Shown one piece after another: positions 1 through 9,106 of a stretch of DNA of 64,000 nt. A program made the translations under genes and the position numbers. Position 1 is the stretch's first letter, and each line of letters begins with the position of its first letter. Source of the DNA: Segatella copri (lineage in GTDB: Bacteria; Bacteroidota; Bacteroidia; Bacteroidales; Bacteroidaceae); the NCBI RefSeq assembly GCF_949820605.1, contig NZ_CATKVU010000006.1, positions 496,001 to 560,000 on the forward strand. Reading direction: 5' to 3'. The notes under the pieces are model-generated. The model saw only the letters and a list, made by a program, of their open reading frames with translations, searched no databases and was not told the DNA's origin.

Positions 1-366
1 CTGCATGAAAAGAAGAATGAGGGCAGGGGATTGAAACTTGCCGTCTTTACGAAGGGAGAGTTGCAGGATCAGGAGAATAAATTATGGCGCTCGGGGTTGC
101 AGCGTTATTTTGATGTGGTAAGTATCGTGAGCGATAAAAAGCCTGAAGCTTACCGCCGCCTCTGTAGGGAGTTGGATGTCCAGCCTTCAGAACTCGTGAT
201 GGTGGGTAACAGTTTCAAAAGTGATATTGCTCCTGCGCTGAGCATCGGCTGTTCTGCCATCCATATTCCTGCCCAATCTATCTGGGCGCATGAGAAGACT
301 GAAGAGTATGAACACCCGAAACTCCGCCGCATCTCATATTTCAAGGAAATTCTTGATTGGATATAA
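1..366 (+). CDS. HAD-family hydrolase, C-terminal part (5' end outside window)
   Basis: Frame 1 is open from the first base, so the gene starts upstream of the window. About 121 residues are visible. They contain a HAD motif III lysine (VSDKKPEAY) and a motif IV acidic loop (GNSFKSDIAPA), followed by the usual GCSAIHIP stretch of phosphoglycolate-phosphatase-like HAD enzymes. The nucleophile Asp motif lies outside. A TTG at 31 is an internal codon, not a start. The substrate cannot be inferred. The gene ends at TAA 364-366 and is followed by a repeat-rich gap shared with the convergent miaA. Confidence 0.8.
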   Translation: MHEKKNEGRGLKLAVFTKGELQDQENKLWRSGLQRYFDVVSIVSDKKPEAYRRLCRELDVQPSELVMVGNSFKSDIAPALSIGCSAIHIPAQSIWAHEKTEEYEHPKLRRISYFKEILDWI

Positions 367-417
367 AGGGGGAGAATATCGATCTTTCCTCTTTATCTGC
401 TGATACCCATCTACCGC

Positions 418-529
418 GTTTTACGGTTTTATGTATGTTAAATATCTGAAAATCAGTTAGTTTGCTACCTTGTTACGGAGTTTTACCGTATTATGTATGT
501 TAAGTGCTTGAAAATCAGTAAGTTTACCC
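418..529. repeat. Two imperfect direct repeats of about 61 bp
   Basis: Two consecutive blocks begin around 418 and 479. They share a TTTTAC-G core, ATTATGTATGTTAA-like and TTATGTATGTTAA stretches, and GAAAATCAGT-AGTTT. They sit between the HAD hydrolase and miaA and do not encode anything visible. Their origin is unknown. Confidence 0.6.
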
Positions 530-530
530 A

Positions 531-557
531 CTTGACCCCTTAAAATAAGGGGTCAAG
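531..557. terminator. Perfect 11-bp hairpin in the convergent HAD/miaA gap
   Basis: CTTGACCCCTT at 531-541 pairs exactly with 547-557 around a 5-nt loop. There is no clear T-run on either side, so it may be a weak terminator or an RNA-end protecting hairpin for the converging transcripts. Confidence 0.5.
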
Positions 558-566
558 CCTTACTTT

Positions 567-604
567 AGGATAACTCTTAGTAAAAAGGGACTAAGAGTTA
601 TCCT
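567..604 (-). terminator. Perfect 14-bp hairpin overlapping the miaA stop codon
   Basis: AGGATAACTCTTAG at 567-580 is exactly complementary to 591-604, with a 10-nt loop. The 591-604 arm contains the miaA stop codon (598-600). It is the probable 3' end signal of the lipid A/miaA transcript, although no long T-run follows. Confidence 0.55.
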
Positions 605-1500
605 ATTTCTTTATCAATATACGCAAGGATTTCTTCTTGCTGTTCTGGATGGAACCATTGGATAGTGGTATCCCGCTTAAACCAGGTAAGCTGCTTGCGC
701 ATGTATTCACGGCTGTGCGACTGGATTTGTCTGATAGCTTCATCGCGGTCTATCTCGCCGTCAAAGTAAGAGAACATTTCTTTGTAGCCTACGGTTCTCA
801 ACGAGGTGAGTCCCTTCTGCGGATATACGCTGCGTGCTTCTGCCTCCAGACCTTCGTCCATCATCATCAGTACACGCTGGTTGATGCGGTCGTAGAGTTC
901 AGTTCTGTCGCGGTTCAGACCTATCTTGATGATGCGGAAAGGGCGCTGCTTCTTTTCGGCTGTGCGGAAAGAAGTATAAGTCTTGCCGGTTTGATGGCAG
1001 ATTTCCAGGGCATGAACCACGCGGCGTGGATTCTTCCTGTCTACTATCGCCCAGTGCTCCGGATCCATCTTGTGGAGTTCTTCTACCAGCGCCTCCAGCC
1101 CTTCCTCTTCCAGACGCTGTTTCATCCAAGTGCGGATGTCGTCACGAACAGTAGGGATGTCGTCGATTCCTTTGCATACAGCATCGATATACATCATGCT
1201 GCCACCTGTAAGCAGAGCCACATCGTGATTCTTGAAGATGTCTTCCTGCAGGAGATTCATCACATCAGCCTCGTATTGGGCAGCGCTGTAATAATCTTCG
1301 ATGTGGTGGTTTCCTACGAAATAATGCTTTACCCGCTGCTGCTGTTCGGCAGTAGGGGCTGCGGTTCCGATGGGGAGTTCGGCGAAGATCTGGCGGGAGT
1401 CGGCATTGATAATAGGTATAGCGAGATGCTCTGCCAGTGAAAGGCAAAGCTCCGTTTTACCTACACCGGTAGGACCTAAAACCACAATCAATGTTTTCAT
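598..1500 (-). CDS. miaA: tRNA dimethylallyltransferase
   Basis: 300 residues, the usual MiaA length. The enzyme transfers the dimethylallyl group to A37 of tRNAs reading UNN codons. The N-terminus has the P-loop [15 protein letters not shown] (about residues 9-23), then [17 protein letters not shown], the canonical MiaA substrate-binding motif. [10 protein letters not shown] and [11 protein letters not shown] follow in family order. The start is ATG at 1500. The gene follows lpxA by 99 bp on the same strand, with a hairpin terminator between, so it may be transcribed partly separately. Its stop codon lies inside a 14-bp perfect hairpin. Confidence 0.95.
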   Translation of the reverse strand: MKTLIVVLGPTGVGKTELCLSLAEHLAIPIINADSRQIFAELPIGTAAPTAEQQQRVKHYFVGNHHIEDYYSAAQYEADVMNLLQEDIFKNHDVALLTGGSMMYIDAVCKGIDDIPTVRDDIRTWMKQRLEEEGLEALVEELHKMDPEHWAIVDRKNPRRVVHALEICHQTGKTYTSFRTAEKKQRPFRIIKIGLNRDRTELYDRINQRVLMMMDEGLEAEARSVYPQKGLTSLRTVGYKEMFSYFDGEIDRDEAIRQIQSHSREYMRKQLTWFKRDTTIQWFHPEQQEEILAYIDKEIG

Positions 1501-1523
1501 ATATCATTCTTTATATTCAAGAA

Positions 1524-1570
1524 AAAAGCATCCTTGCTCGTTTCATAAACCTATGCAAGGATGCTCTTTT
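1524..1570 (-). terminator. Intrinsic terminator after lpxA
   Basis: AAAAAGCATCCTTGC pairs with GCAAGGATGCTCTTTTT across a loop of about 17 nt. Read on the minus strand the hairpin follows the lpxA stop and ends in a run of T. A T-rich tract of 7-8 bp repeats lies at 1571-1600, just before the lpxA stop. Confidence 0.75.
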
Positions 1571-1599
1571 TACCTTTTTACTTTTTTACCCTTTTACTT

Positions 1600-2370
1600 T
1601 TATCGGATAATGCCTCGCTGAGAACTCTCTACGAAGTCGATAATATACTGAATCTCCTTGGTAACCTCAAGATTCTTCTTGATTTCCTCGATACCTTCCT
1701 TCAAAATACCCTTGCTGTAGAGCAGACGGTAAGCCTCGTGGATGTTTTGGATGGTCTCATTGCTGAAACCGCGACGGCGCAGACCGATGAGGTTGATGCT
1801 GCAGTAGCGGGTTGGCTCCTTGCCGGCAATGATGTATGGAGGAATATCCTGAGAGAAACGGCAACCGCCCTGGATCATTACGTAACCTGCGATATGGCAG
1901 AACTGGTGAACGAGAACGTTGGCGCTGACGATGGCGTTGTCGTCTACTACCACCTCACCGGCAAACTTGGTAGAGTTGCCGATAATCAAGCCGCTGCCGA
2001 GCACGCAGTCGTGAGCCACGTGAACAGTCTCCATCAGGAGGTTGTTGCTGCCTACTACGGTCTTGCCCTTAGAGGCTGTACCACGAGAGATAGTAACGTT
2101 CTCACGGATGCTGTTGTTATCGCCCACCTCGCAGGTAGTCTGTTCGCCCTTGAACTTCAAGTCCTGAGGCTTGGTAGAGATGCTGGCGCCTGGGAAAAAT
2201 TCATTATTGTTGCCGATGCGAGCGCCCACGTGAATGGTAACGCTGTTCTGCAATACGTTGTTATCGCCCAAAACGGTGTCCTTGTCAATATAGCAGAAAG
2301 GACCGATAATGTTGTTGTCACCGAGTTTTGCCTCTGGATGAACAAACGCTAATGGACTAATCTGATTCAT
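1600..2370 (-). CDS. lpxA: Acyl-ACP--UDP-N-acetylglucosamine O-acyltransferase
   Basis: 256 residues; the first committed acyl transfer of lipid A synthesis in the cytoplasm. The N-terminal two thirds are a left-handed beta-helix of hexapeptide repeats (ISPLAFVHPEAKLGDNNIIG and onwards). HVAHDC carries the catalytic His. GLRRRGFSNETIQNIHEAYR begins the C-terminal helical domain. The start is ATG at 2370, 15 bp after lpxC-fabZ, so the two are surely co-transcribed. The order lpxD, lpxC-fabZ, lpxA is typical of Bacteroidota. Confidence 0.96.
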   Translation of the reverse strand: MNQISPLAFVHPEAKLGDNNIIGPFCYIDKDTVLGDNNVLQNSVTIHVGARIGNNNEFFPGASISTKPQDLKFKGEQTTCEVGDNNSIRENVTISRGTASKGKTVVGSNNLLMETVHVAHDCVLGSGLIIGNSTKFAGEVVVDDNAIVSANVLVHQFCHIAGYVMIQGGCRFSQDIPPYIIAGKEPTRYCSINLIGLRRRGFSNETIQNIHEAYRLLYSKGILKEGIEEIKKNLEVTKEIQYIIDFVESSQRGIIR

Positions 2371-2385
2371 ATTTCTATCTTATTA

Positions 2386-3768
2386 TTACTTGTTCTTAAC
2401 AATCTGTGCAGTGAAAGTAGCCTCTGCCACCACCTGGTCGCCTACGAACATGTAGCCCTTCATAGAGCTGATGCCATGACGCACTGGTGCGAGCAACTCC
2501 ACACGGAAGAGGAGGGTATCGCCTGGAACCACCTTCTTGCGGAACTTCACATCGTCGAGCTTCATGAAGTAAGTGCTCCAGCGCTCAGGCTCTTCCAACT
2601 GGTTCAATACGAGCAGACCGCCACACTGTGCCATCGCCTCTACCTGGAGAACGCCTGGCATTACAGGCTCCTCAGGGAAGTGACCGGTGAAGAATGGCTC
2701 GTTGCTGGTTACGTTCTTAACGCCCACGATGCTGGTAGGACCCATGGCGATGACCTTATCTACCAACTGCATTGGGTAGCGATGAGGCAGGAGCTGACGG
2801 ATGCGGATGTTATCCATGATTGGCTCCTCGTTTGGATCGTAGATAGGAGCCTGGATTTCGTGCTTGCGAATCTCCTTGCGCATGAGACGGGCGAACTTGT
2901 TGTTCACGGTGTGGCCCGGACGGGTAGCGATGATGCGACCCTTGATAGGCTTGCCGATGAGCGCCATATCGCCGATGATGTCGAGCAGCTTATGGCGAGT
3001 ACACTCGTTCTCCCACTGTAAAGGACGGTGCTGGATGTAACCCAACTTGCTGGCATCCATGTGAGGCACCTTGAGATGGTCGGCGAGCTGATCGAGCTGA
3101 GCCTGCTCCACCTGGCGCTCGTAGATAACGATGGCATTGTCCAAGTCTCCACCCTTAATGAGGTTAGCCTGGAGCAATGGCATGATATCGCGAACGAATA
3201 CGAAGGTACGTGCCGAAGCAATCTCGTCAACGTAGGTCTCCATCTTGTCGAGGGTAGCAAACTGGCTGTTGATGAACTTGCTCTCGAAAGAACACATCGC
3301 CGTGATACTGAATTCCTCATCTGGAAGAATGGTGATAACAGAACCGTTGTCGTCCTTCACCTCAATCTTATGACGGATGATATAGTAGTCCTTCTCTGCA
3401 TTCTGCTCCTGGATGCCCACGCTTTGAATCTTCTCTACATACATGGATGCAGAGCCGTCGAGGATAGGGAATTCAGGACCGTTTACCTGGATGAAACAGT
3501 TGTCGATGCCGAGGGCATAGAGTGCTGACATACCGTGCTCGATGGTAGAGATGCGGATATCGCCCTTACCGAGTACGGTGCCACGCTGGGTTTCAACGAC
3601 GTTCTCAGCCACAGCCTGGATGATAGGCTCGCCTTCGAGGTCGATGCGCTGTATCTTATAACCGGTGTTCTCTGGTGCAGGATTGAAAGTCACGGTGAGG
3701 CTCAAGCCTGTGTGCAATCCCTTGCCGCAAAGAGAGAAGCTACCTTTCAGTGTCTTCTGTTTTGACAT
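2386..3768 (-). CDS. lpxC-fabZ: Bifunctional UDP-3-O-acyl-GlcNAc deacetylase / 3-hydroxyacyl-ACP dehydratase
   Basis: 460 residues, a natural fusion found in Bacteroidota. Residues about 1-300 are LpxC: STIEHGMSAL carries a zinc His and RHKLLDIIGD the HKxxD zinc motif. Residues about 315-460 are FabZ, with the hotdog active-site motif GHFPEEPVMPGVLQVEA. The fusion couples the committed deacetylation of lipid A to the dehydratase that competes for the same 3-hydroxyacyl-ACP pool. It lies 14 bp downstream of lpxD and 15 bp upstream of lpxA. Confidence 0.97.
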   Translation of the reverse strand: MSKQKTLKGSFSLCGKGLHTGLSLTVTFNPAPENTGYKIQRIDLEGEPIIQAVAENVVETQRGTVLGKGDIRISTIEHGMSALYALGIDNCFIQVNGPEFPILDGSASMYVEKIQSVGIQEQNAEKDYYIIRHKIEVKDDNGSVITILPDEEFSITAMCSFESKFINSQFATLDKMETYVDEIASARTFVFVRDIMPLLQANLIKGGDLDNAIVIYERQVEQAQLDQLADHLKVPHMDASKLGYIQHRPLQWENECTRHKLLDIIGDMALIGKPIKGRIIATRPGHTVNNKFARLMRKEIRKHEIQAPIYDPNEEPIMDNIRIRQLLPHRYPMQLVDKVIAMGPTSIVGVKNVTSNEPFFTGHFPEEPVMPGVLQVEAMAQCGGLLVLNQLEEPERWSTYFMKLDDVKFRKKVVPGDTLLFRVELLAPVRHGISSMKGYMFVGDQVVAEATFTAQIVKNK

Positions 3769-3782
3769 AATTATATATAGTT

Positions 3783-4817
3783 TTATTTATTTTTCTTTAA
3801 TTCTTTAATCTGCTTCTTCAGGTCGTTGAGTTCCTTGTACATCTCAGGCAGGCGACGGAAGATGGCCTGTGACTTGAAGTAAGCACGCTGCTCCATAGGA
3901 GGAGTACCGATGAGCTGCTGGCCGCTCTTGAGGCTGCCTGGCACACCACTCTGTGCTCCGAGGAATACCTTGTCGCCGATGGTGATGTGACCGGCGAGAC
4001 CCACCTGTCCTCCAAACATACACCATTCGCCTACCTTGGTACTGCCGGCTACACCCACCTGTGCAGACATCACGGTGTTGGCACCGATGTCGGTGTTGTG
4101 AGCAATCTGAACCATATTGTCGAGCTTCACGCCCTTGCGAACGTAGGTAGAGCCCATAGTAGAGCGGTCAACGCAAGTGTTGGCACCAATCTCCACATCA
4201 TCCTCAATGGTGACGATACCAATCTGAGGAATCTTGTCATATCCATCAGGTCCTGGAGCGAAGCCGAAGCCATCAGCACCGATGACGCAACCTGCATGGA
4301 GAGTCACGTTATCGCCGAGCTTACAGCCGTAATAAATGGTTACGTGAGGGTAGATGAGGGCATTCTTGCCAATCTTCACACCCTCGCCGATGTAAGCGTG
4401 AGGATAAATCTGACTACCTTCGCCCACCTCTGCGCCATCGCTGATATAGGCGAAAGCACCGATATAGACGTTCTCAGCCACCTTAGCCTTTGGAGAAACG
4501 AAAGCCAATGGATCGATACCCGTCTTCTTAGGTTTCATTGATTCATACATCTGGAGCAACTTTGCCACGCACTCGTATGCATTCTTCACACGAATGAGGG
4601 TGGTAGAAACAGGATGATCCAATTCCACGTTCTCGTCGATGAGTACGATGCTCGACTTTGTGTCGTACACGAAGTGAGTATATTTAGGGTTTGAAAGGAA
4701 CGAGATAGCGCCTTTCTTGCCTTCTTCGATTTTAGCGAAGGTGTTGACTGTTGCGTTCTCATCACCTTCCACACGGCCCTGAACGAACTGGGCTATTTGC
4801 GCTGCGGTAAATTCCAT
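3783..4817 (-). CDS. lpxD: UDP-3-O-(3-hydroxyacyl)glucosamine N-acyltransferase
   Basis: 344 residues from ATG 4817 ([14 protein letters not shown]); an upstream TTG at 4826 is open but less likely. The N-terminal uridine-binding LpxD domain (about 1-100) is followed by hexapeptide repeats forming a left-handed beta-helix. [11 protein letters not shown] carries the catalytic His. It ends in a short Lys-rich helix ([14 protein letters not shown]). It is the first gene of the lpxD, lpxC-fabZ, lpxA operon. Upstream on the minus strand is a TATTTTTG box (4892-4899), a possible promoter. Confidence 0.95.
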   Translation of the reverse strand: MEFTAAQIAQFVQGRVEGDENATVNTFAKIEEGKKGAISFLSNPKYTHFVYDTKSSIVLIDENVELDHPVSTTLIRVKNAYECVAKLLQMYESMKPKKTGIDPLAFVSPKAKVAENVYIGAFAYISDGAEVGEGSQIYPHAYIGEGVKIGKNALIYPHVTIYYGCKLGDNVTLHAGCVIGADGFGFAPGPDGYDKIPQIGIVTIEDDVEIGANTCVDRSTMGSTYVRKGVKLDNMVQIAHNTDIGANTVMSAQVGVAGSTKVGEWCMFGGQVGLAGHITIGDKVFLGAQSGVPGSLKSGQQLIGTPPMEQRAYFKSQAIFRRLPEMYKELNDLKKQIKELKKNK

Positions 4818-4966
4818 ATTTATCAATCTTCTAGTTTGTTTTACTTAGGGTCTCCTTGCAAGATTCTCTTTTAGGAAACACATTTTGTTTGCAAAAATAA
4901 CAAAATAAATTTAGAATCTTGTCATTCTTTCGTAATATTTTGTTTTTTTCGCAAACAAATGGGTAT

Positions 4967-5014
4967 TTTTTAGGCGCAAAGCCTCTTTTTCAAGATACTT
5001 TGCGCCTAAAATCT
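4967..5014. terminator. Perfect 14-bp hairpin between pyrF and lpxD
   Basis: TTTTAGGCGCAAAG pairs exactly with CTTTGCGCCTAAAA across a 16-nt loop. It lies downstream of pyrF and upstream of the lpxD promoter region and is a plausible boundary between the two transcription units, although the expected U-run on the minus strand is replaced by A. Confidence 0.5.
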
Positions 5015-5025
5015 TATTTTTGGTG

Positions 5026-5089
5026 GGGGATTGCAAATCCCCTGGTTTAATAGGTCGAACCTTTTTTACGGCGGATTTCAAATCCGCCG
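5026..5089. repeat. Pair of REP-like palindromes
   Basis: GGGGATT-GCA-AATCCCC at 5026-5042 and a 9-bp-stem palindrome at 5069-5089 (CGGCGGATT-TCA-AATCCGCCG) share the core GGATT-nCA-AATCC with a three-base loop. Two related palindromes 27 bp apart resemble REP elements. No transposase is nearby. Confidence 0.55.
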
Positions 5090-5111
5090 GGAGGCCTAGC
5101 GGAAGGGAGGC

Positions 5112-5957
5112 TTAGCCCAGCTTGGCAAGCTCGGCTGCCATTTCCTCCTGGAGTTCCTTAGCTTTCTGACCTGCTACCTCAGCAAAGTCATCGCCGTTGC
5201 TGGCATAGATGATGCCGCGGGAAGAGTTGACGAGCAAGCCGCAGTCCTTGATGATGCCATACTTGCAAACCTCCTGCAGGCTGCCACCCTGTGCACCTAC
5301 GCCCGGTACGAGGAGGAAGTGGTTAGGAGCCACCTTGCGGATATCTTCGAACATCTTGCCCTGTGTAGCGCCTACTACATACATCATGTTCTCATCGTTG
5401 CCCCATTCCTGGCTCTTCTTGAGAACCTTCTCGAAGAGGCGCTCGCCCTCCTTATCCTCTGTGAGCTGGAAGTCGTGGCTACCCTTGTTGCTGGTAAGTG
5501 CCAGGAGGATAACCCACTTGCCGTCATACTCGAGGAATGGCTTGACTGAATCCTCACCCATATAAGGTGCTACGGTTACAGAGTCGATATTGTACTCCTC
5601 GAAGAATGTCTGGGCATACATCTTGCTGGTGTTGCCGATATCGCCGCGCTTGGCATCTGCGATGATGAAGTGGTTGGGATAGTGGCTGTGGAGATACTTG
5701 ATGGTGTTTTCGAAGGCAATCATGCCATCGATTCCGCGGCTCTCATAGAAAGCCAGGTTTGGCTTGTAAGCCACACAGTATGGGGCTGTTGCGTCGATGA
5801 TAGCCTTGTTGAATCTGAATATCATTTCGGCTTCTGCGCCCTGGATGTCTTCACTCTCGGTGATGCACTTAGGCAACTTGTTGATATCTGTGTCAAGACC
5901 TACGCACAAGAAACTCTTCTTGGCGAAAATCTGCTCTACGAGTTCTTTTCTGTTCAT
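5112..5957 (-). CDS. pyrF: Orotidine 5'-phosphate decarboxylase
   Basis: 281 residues from ATG 5957 ([10 protein letters not shown]); the upstream in-frame extension is not conserved-looking. It converts OMP to UMP, the last step of de novo pyrimidine synthesis. The family signature [10 protein letters not shown] supplies the catalytic Asp-Lys-Asp set, and VPGVGAQGG the phosphate loop. The length fits the longer type-2 PyrF. It is last in the run purM, prfA, pyrF, 55 bp after prfA, with a possible alternative hairpin in the gap. Confidence 0.95.
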   Translation of the reverse strand: MNRKELVEQIFAKKSFLCVGLDTDINKLPKCITESEDIQGAEAEMIFRFNKAIIDATAPYCVAYKPNLAFYESRGIDGMIAFENTIKYLHSHYPNHFIIADAKRGDIGNTSKMYAQTFFEEYNIDSVTVAPYMGEDSVKPFLEYDGKWVILLALTSNKGSHDFQLTEDKEGERLFEKVLKKSQEWGNDENMMYVVGATQGKMFEDIRKVAPNHFLLVPGVGAQGGSLQEVCKYGIIKDCGLLVNSSRGIIYASNGDDFAEVAGQKAKELQEEMAAELAKLG

Positions 5958-6012
5958 AATGGATTGATATGATGATTCATCGCCCCGAAGCACGGAACGA
6001 TGAATCGGGGTT

Positions 6013-7122
6013 TTACAATTCTGTTTCTTTCAGCTTCTCTGCGTTCTCGGCTACGGTCAGGGCATCAATCATGTCCTGAATATCACCTGCCAGGAAACCG
6101 TTGAGATCGTGAGTGGTGTAACCGATACGGTGGTCGGTAACACGGCCCTGCGGGAAGTTGTAGGTACGGATCTTCGCACTGCGGTCGCCGGTAGAAACGA
6201 GGCTCTTGCGGCGGCTGGCGATATCGTCAACATACTTCTGGTGCTCACGGTCGTGGATGAATGTATAGAGGCGGCTCAAGGCACGCTCCTTGTTCTTTGG
6301 CTGGTCACGGGTTTCGGTACACTCGATGAGGATTTCCTCTACCTCGCCTGTGTTAGGGTTTTTCCAAGGGTAGCGGAGACGTACACCAGACTCCACCTTG
6401 TTCACGTTCTGACCACCGGCACCTGAACTTCGGAAGGTATCCCACTTGATGTCTCCTTCGTTGATGTTCACCTCAAACTTGTCTGCCTCTGGCAATACGG
6501 CCACGGTAGCAGCTGAGGTGTGCATACGGCCCTGTGTTTCAGTAGCAGGCACACGCTGAACACGGTGAACACCTGATTCGTACTTCAATGTACCGTAAAC
6601 GTCAGTACCGCTCACGGCGAAGTCGATTTCCTTGTATCCACCTACTGCGCCTTCAGAAACAGAAGTCACGCTGACGGTCCATCCCTTCGATTCGCAGTAT
6701 TTCTTATACATATTAAATAGGTCGCCTGCAAAGAGGGCAGCCTCGTCGCCTCCGGCACCGCCTCGGATTTCCATCTGTACGTTCTTGGCGTCTTCTGGGT
6801 CCTTAGGTACCAGCGCAATCTTGATTTCTTCTTCGAGTTTAGGCTGCAGCGCCTCGTTCTCGTTGAGTTCTTCGCGAGCCATCTCCTTCATTTCCGGATC
6901 GCTCTCGTTGGCAAGGATGTCCTTTGCCTCCTTGATGCTATTCAGACAGTTGATGTATCGCTTGCGTGCGTCCATGATGTCACCCAGGTCTTTCCATTCC
7001 TTGGTGAGCTTCACGTAGCGTGGCTGGTCGGCGATGACATCTGGGTCGGTAATGAGGGTGCTTACTTCCTCGTATCGGCTCTCTAAGCCTTCTAGCTTCT
7101 GTAATATGTTGTTATTATCCAT
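6013..7122 (-). CDS. prfA: Peptide chain release factor 1
   Basis: 369 residues. It terminates translation at UAA and UAG. The GGQ catalytic motif occurs in [15 protein letters not shown], and [12 protein letters not shown] carries the PxT-type anticodon-like tripeptide of RF1 (RF2 would have SPF). The N-terminal domain is helical and acidic. ATG at 7122 lies 17 bp after the purM stop, so the two are co-transcribed. Confidence 0.96.
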   Translation of the reverse strand: MDNNNILQKLEGLESRYEEVSTLITDPDVIADQPRYVKLTKEWKDLGDIMDARKRYINCLNSIKEAKDILANESDPEMKEMAREELNENEALQPKLEEEIKIALVPKDPEDAKNVQMEIRGGAGGDEAALFAGDLFNMYKKYCESKGWTVSVTSVSEGAVGGYKEIDFAVSGTDVYGTLKYESGVHRVQRVPATETQGRMHTSAATVAVLPEADKFEVNINEGDIKWDTFRSSGAGGQNVNKVESGVRLRYPWKNPNTGEVEEILIECTETRDQPKNKERALSRLYTFIHDREHQKYVDDIASRRKSLVSTGDRSAKIRTYNFPQGRVTDHRIGYTTHDLNGFLAGDIQDMIDALTVAENAEKLKETEL

Positions 7123-7139
7123 TAATTTTAATTCTATTT

Positions 7140-8306
7140 TTAGTATTCGAATGTTCCGAATTCGCTCTTGATGGTCAGGCTGCGCTTGCCTTCTTCGATG
7201 TGACCCACAATCTGGGCATCGATGTTGAAGCTCTTGCTGATGGCGATAACCTTCTCGGCAACCTCAGGACGTACGTAGATCTCCATGCGGTGACCCATGT
7301 TGAATACCTGATACATTTCCTTCCAGTCGGTATCTGAGCAGTCGTGGATCGCCTTGAAGAGTGGAGGCACAGGGAACATGTTGTCCTTCACTACCTTGCA
7401 GTTCTCGCCTACGAAGTGAAGAACCTTGGTCTGGGCACCACCGGTGCAGTGAACCATACCGTGAACCTCTGGGCGGAGCTCATCGAGAAGCTTCTTGATG
7501 ACAGGAGCGTAGGTACGGGTAGGAGAGAGTACCAGTTCTCCGGCATTGATAGGTGAACCCTCTACCTCATCAGTCAACTTATACTTACCGCTGTAAACCA
7601 ACTCGTCTGGCACGGCGTGGTCGTAGCTCTCAGGATAGTTCTCTGCGAGATACTTGGCAAATACATCGTGGCGGGCAGAAGTAAGTCCGTTGCTGCCCAT
7701 ACCGCCGTTGTACTTCTTCTCGTAAGTAGCCTGACCTGTAGAAGAAAGACCTACGATGACATCGCCTGGACGGATGTTGGCGTTGTTGATGACGTCGCTG
7801 CGCTTCATGCGGCAGGTAACGGTAGAGTCAACGATGATAGTACGAACCAGGTCGCCTACGTCAGCAGTCTCACCGCCGGTAGGATAGATGCCGATACCCA
7901 TCTCGCGCATCTCGTGGAGCAGGTCGTCAGTACCGTTGATGATAGCTGAGATTACCTCGCCTGGGATGAGCATCTTGTTGCGTCCGATGGTAGAGCTTAC
8001 GAGGATGTTGTCTACTGCGCCTACGCAGAGCAGGTCGTCGGTATTCATCACGATAGCATCTTGAGCGATACCTTTCCATACAGAGAGGTCGCCTGTCTCC
8101 TTCCAGTACATGTAAGCCAAGCTCGACTTGGTACCTGCACCGTCGGCATGCATAATGTTACAATACTCTGGGTCGCCGCCCAAGATATCAGGTATGATCT
8201 TGCAGAAAGCCTGTGGAAAGATACCCTTGTCGATGTTCTTGATAGCGTTGTGAACATCTTCCTTTGCTGCGCTAACACCGCGCATCATATATCTATTGTT
8301 ACTCAT
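7140..8306 (-). CDS. purM: Phosphoribosylformylglycinamidine cyclo-ligase (AIR synthetase)
   Basis: 388 residues, longer than the roughly 345 of enterobacterial PurM but normal for the Bacteroidota form. It catalyses ATP-dependent closure of FGAM to AIR in purine synthesis. Visible family features are HADGAGTKSSLAY near the N-terminus, the metal/nucleotide region DAIVMNTDDLLCVGA, and GGETADVGDLV. A heptamer repeat tract sits directly before the start codon. It is followed by prfA. Confidence 0.92.
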   Translation of the reverse strand: MSNNRYMMRGVSAAKEDVHNAIKNIDKGIFPQAFCKIIPDILGGDPEYCNIMHADGAGTKSSLAYMYWKETGDLSVWKGIAQDAIVMNTDDLLCVGAVDNILVSSTIGRNKMLIPGEVISAIINGTDDLLHEMREMGIGIYPTGGETADVGDLVRTIIVDSTVTCRMKRSDVINNANIRPGDVIVGLSSTGQATYEKKYNGGMGSNGLTSARHDVFAKYLAENYPESYDHAVPDELVYSGKYKLTDEVEGSPINAGELVLSPTRTYAPVIKKLLDELRPEVHGMVHCTGGAQTKVLHFVGENCKVVKDNMFPVPPLFKAIHDCSDTDWKEMYQVFNMGHRMEIYVRPEVAEKVIAISKSFNIDAQIVGHIEEGKRSLTIKSEFGTFEY

Positions 8307-8308
8307 AT

Positions 8309-8346
8309 TCTTACTTTGAACTTTGATCTTTGAATTTTATGATATG
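8309..8346. repeat. Heptamer repeat tract before purM
   Basis: Units of CTTTGAA / CTTTGAT / CTTTGAA fill the gap between the aroE stop and the purM start. They are followed by TTTATGATATGCTT, which also follows the related tract before purC. Confidence 0.75.
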
Positions 8347-8347
8347 C

Positions 8348-9094
8348 TTATTTTTCCTGGTGCCAGAAATCCCATGATGCAAAGGCTTGCAACAAGAGCA
8401 TTTCCAAGCCATTCTTTACTGTGGCTCCATGTTCTTTGCCCTTCTTCATGAAGAGGGTTTCGTCGGGATTGTAGATGAGGTCGTAGAGCAGGGTGTGGCT
8501 GTCCATTGCCTCGTAAGGCAGCGCAGGACACTCGTCTACGTGTGGATACATGCCCACAGGGGTGCAGTTAACGATGACATTATACTCCTGGATGACCTCA
8601 GGGGTGATTTTTTCGTACTGGATTGTACCCGGACGCTCGTATCGACTCACGAAGATCGTCTCCAGTCCGAGCGATTTCAGACCGAAGTTGATAGCCTTTG
8701 AAGCTCCGCCAGTGCCCAGGATGAGTGCCTTCTTGTGATAAGGCTCGATATAAGGTTCGATGCTCTTGGTAAAACCGATGACATCGCTGTTGTATCCTTT
8801 CAGATAAACATCTTCACCTCTGTGCTCCACCTTGATCACGTTGACGGCTCCGATAGCATTCGCCTCAGGGCTTACCACGTCGAGATAGCTGATCACTTTC
8901 TCCTTGTAAGGAATGGTGACGTTGAGACCCTTAAGCTCAGGATTTGAGTCGAGAATCTCGGTAAGATTTTCGATAGAAGGTATCTCGAAGTTGATGTATT
9001 GGGCATCGATGCCCTCGTTCTCAAACTTTTCGTTGAAATAGTTCTTTGAGAACGAATGTCCCAGAGGGTAACCTATGAGTCCATACTTGTCCAT
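8348..9094 (-). CDS. aroE: Shikimate dehydrogenase
   Basis: 248 residues. It is the NADP-dependent reductase of the shikimate pathway. The substrate-binding N-terminus reads GYPLGHSFSKNYFN and LNVTIPYKE (catalytic Lys). The nucleotide fold is marked by LGTGGASKAI. It is last in the tight run purC, ubiE, aroE (12 bp after ubiE). The end is followed by a heptamer repeat tract and purM, so a longer transcript is possible. Confidence 0.94.
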   Translation of the reverse strand: MDKYGLIGYPLGHSFSKNYFNEKFENEGIDAQYINFEIPSIENLTEILDSNPELKGLNVTIPYKEKVISYLDVVSPEANAIGAVNVIKVEHRGEDVYLKGYNSDVIGFTKSIEPYIEPYHKKALILGTGGASKAINFGLKSLGLETIFVSRYERPGTIQYEKITPEVIQEYNVIVNCTPVGMYPHVDECPALPYEAMDSHTLLYDLIYNPDETLFMKKGKEHGATVKNGLEMLLLQAFASWDFWHQEK

Positions 9095-9106
9095 AATATT
9101 TTTGTT

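Noticed and set aside
637..3528. Several plus-strand frames opposite miaA, lpxA and lpxC-fabZ
   Set aside because: They mirror well-conserved genes codon by codon; no start signals.
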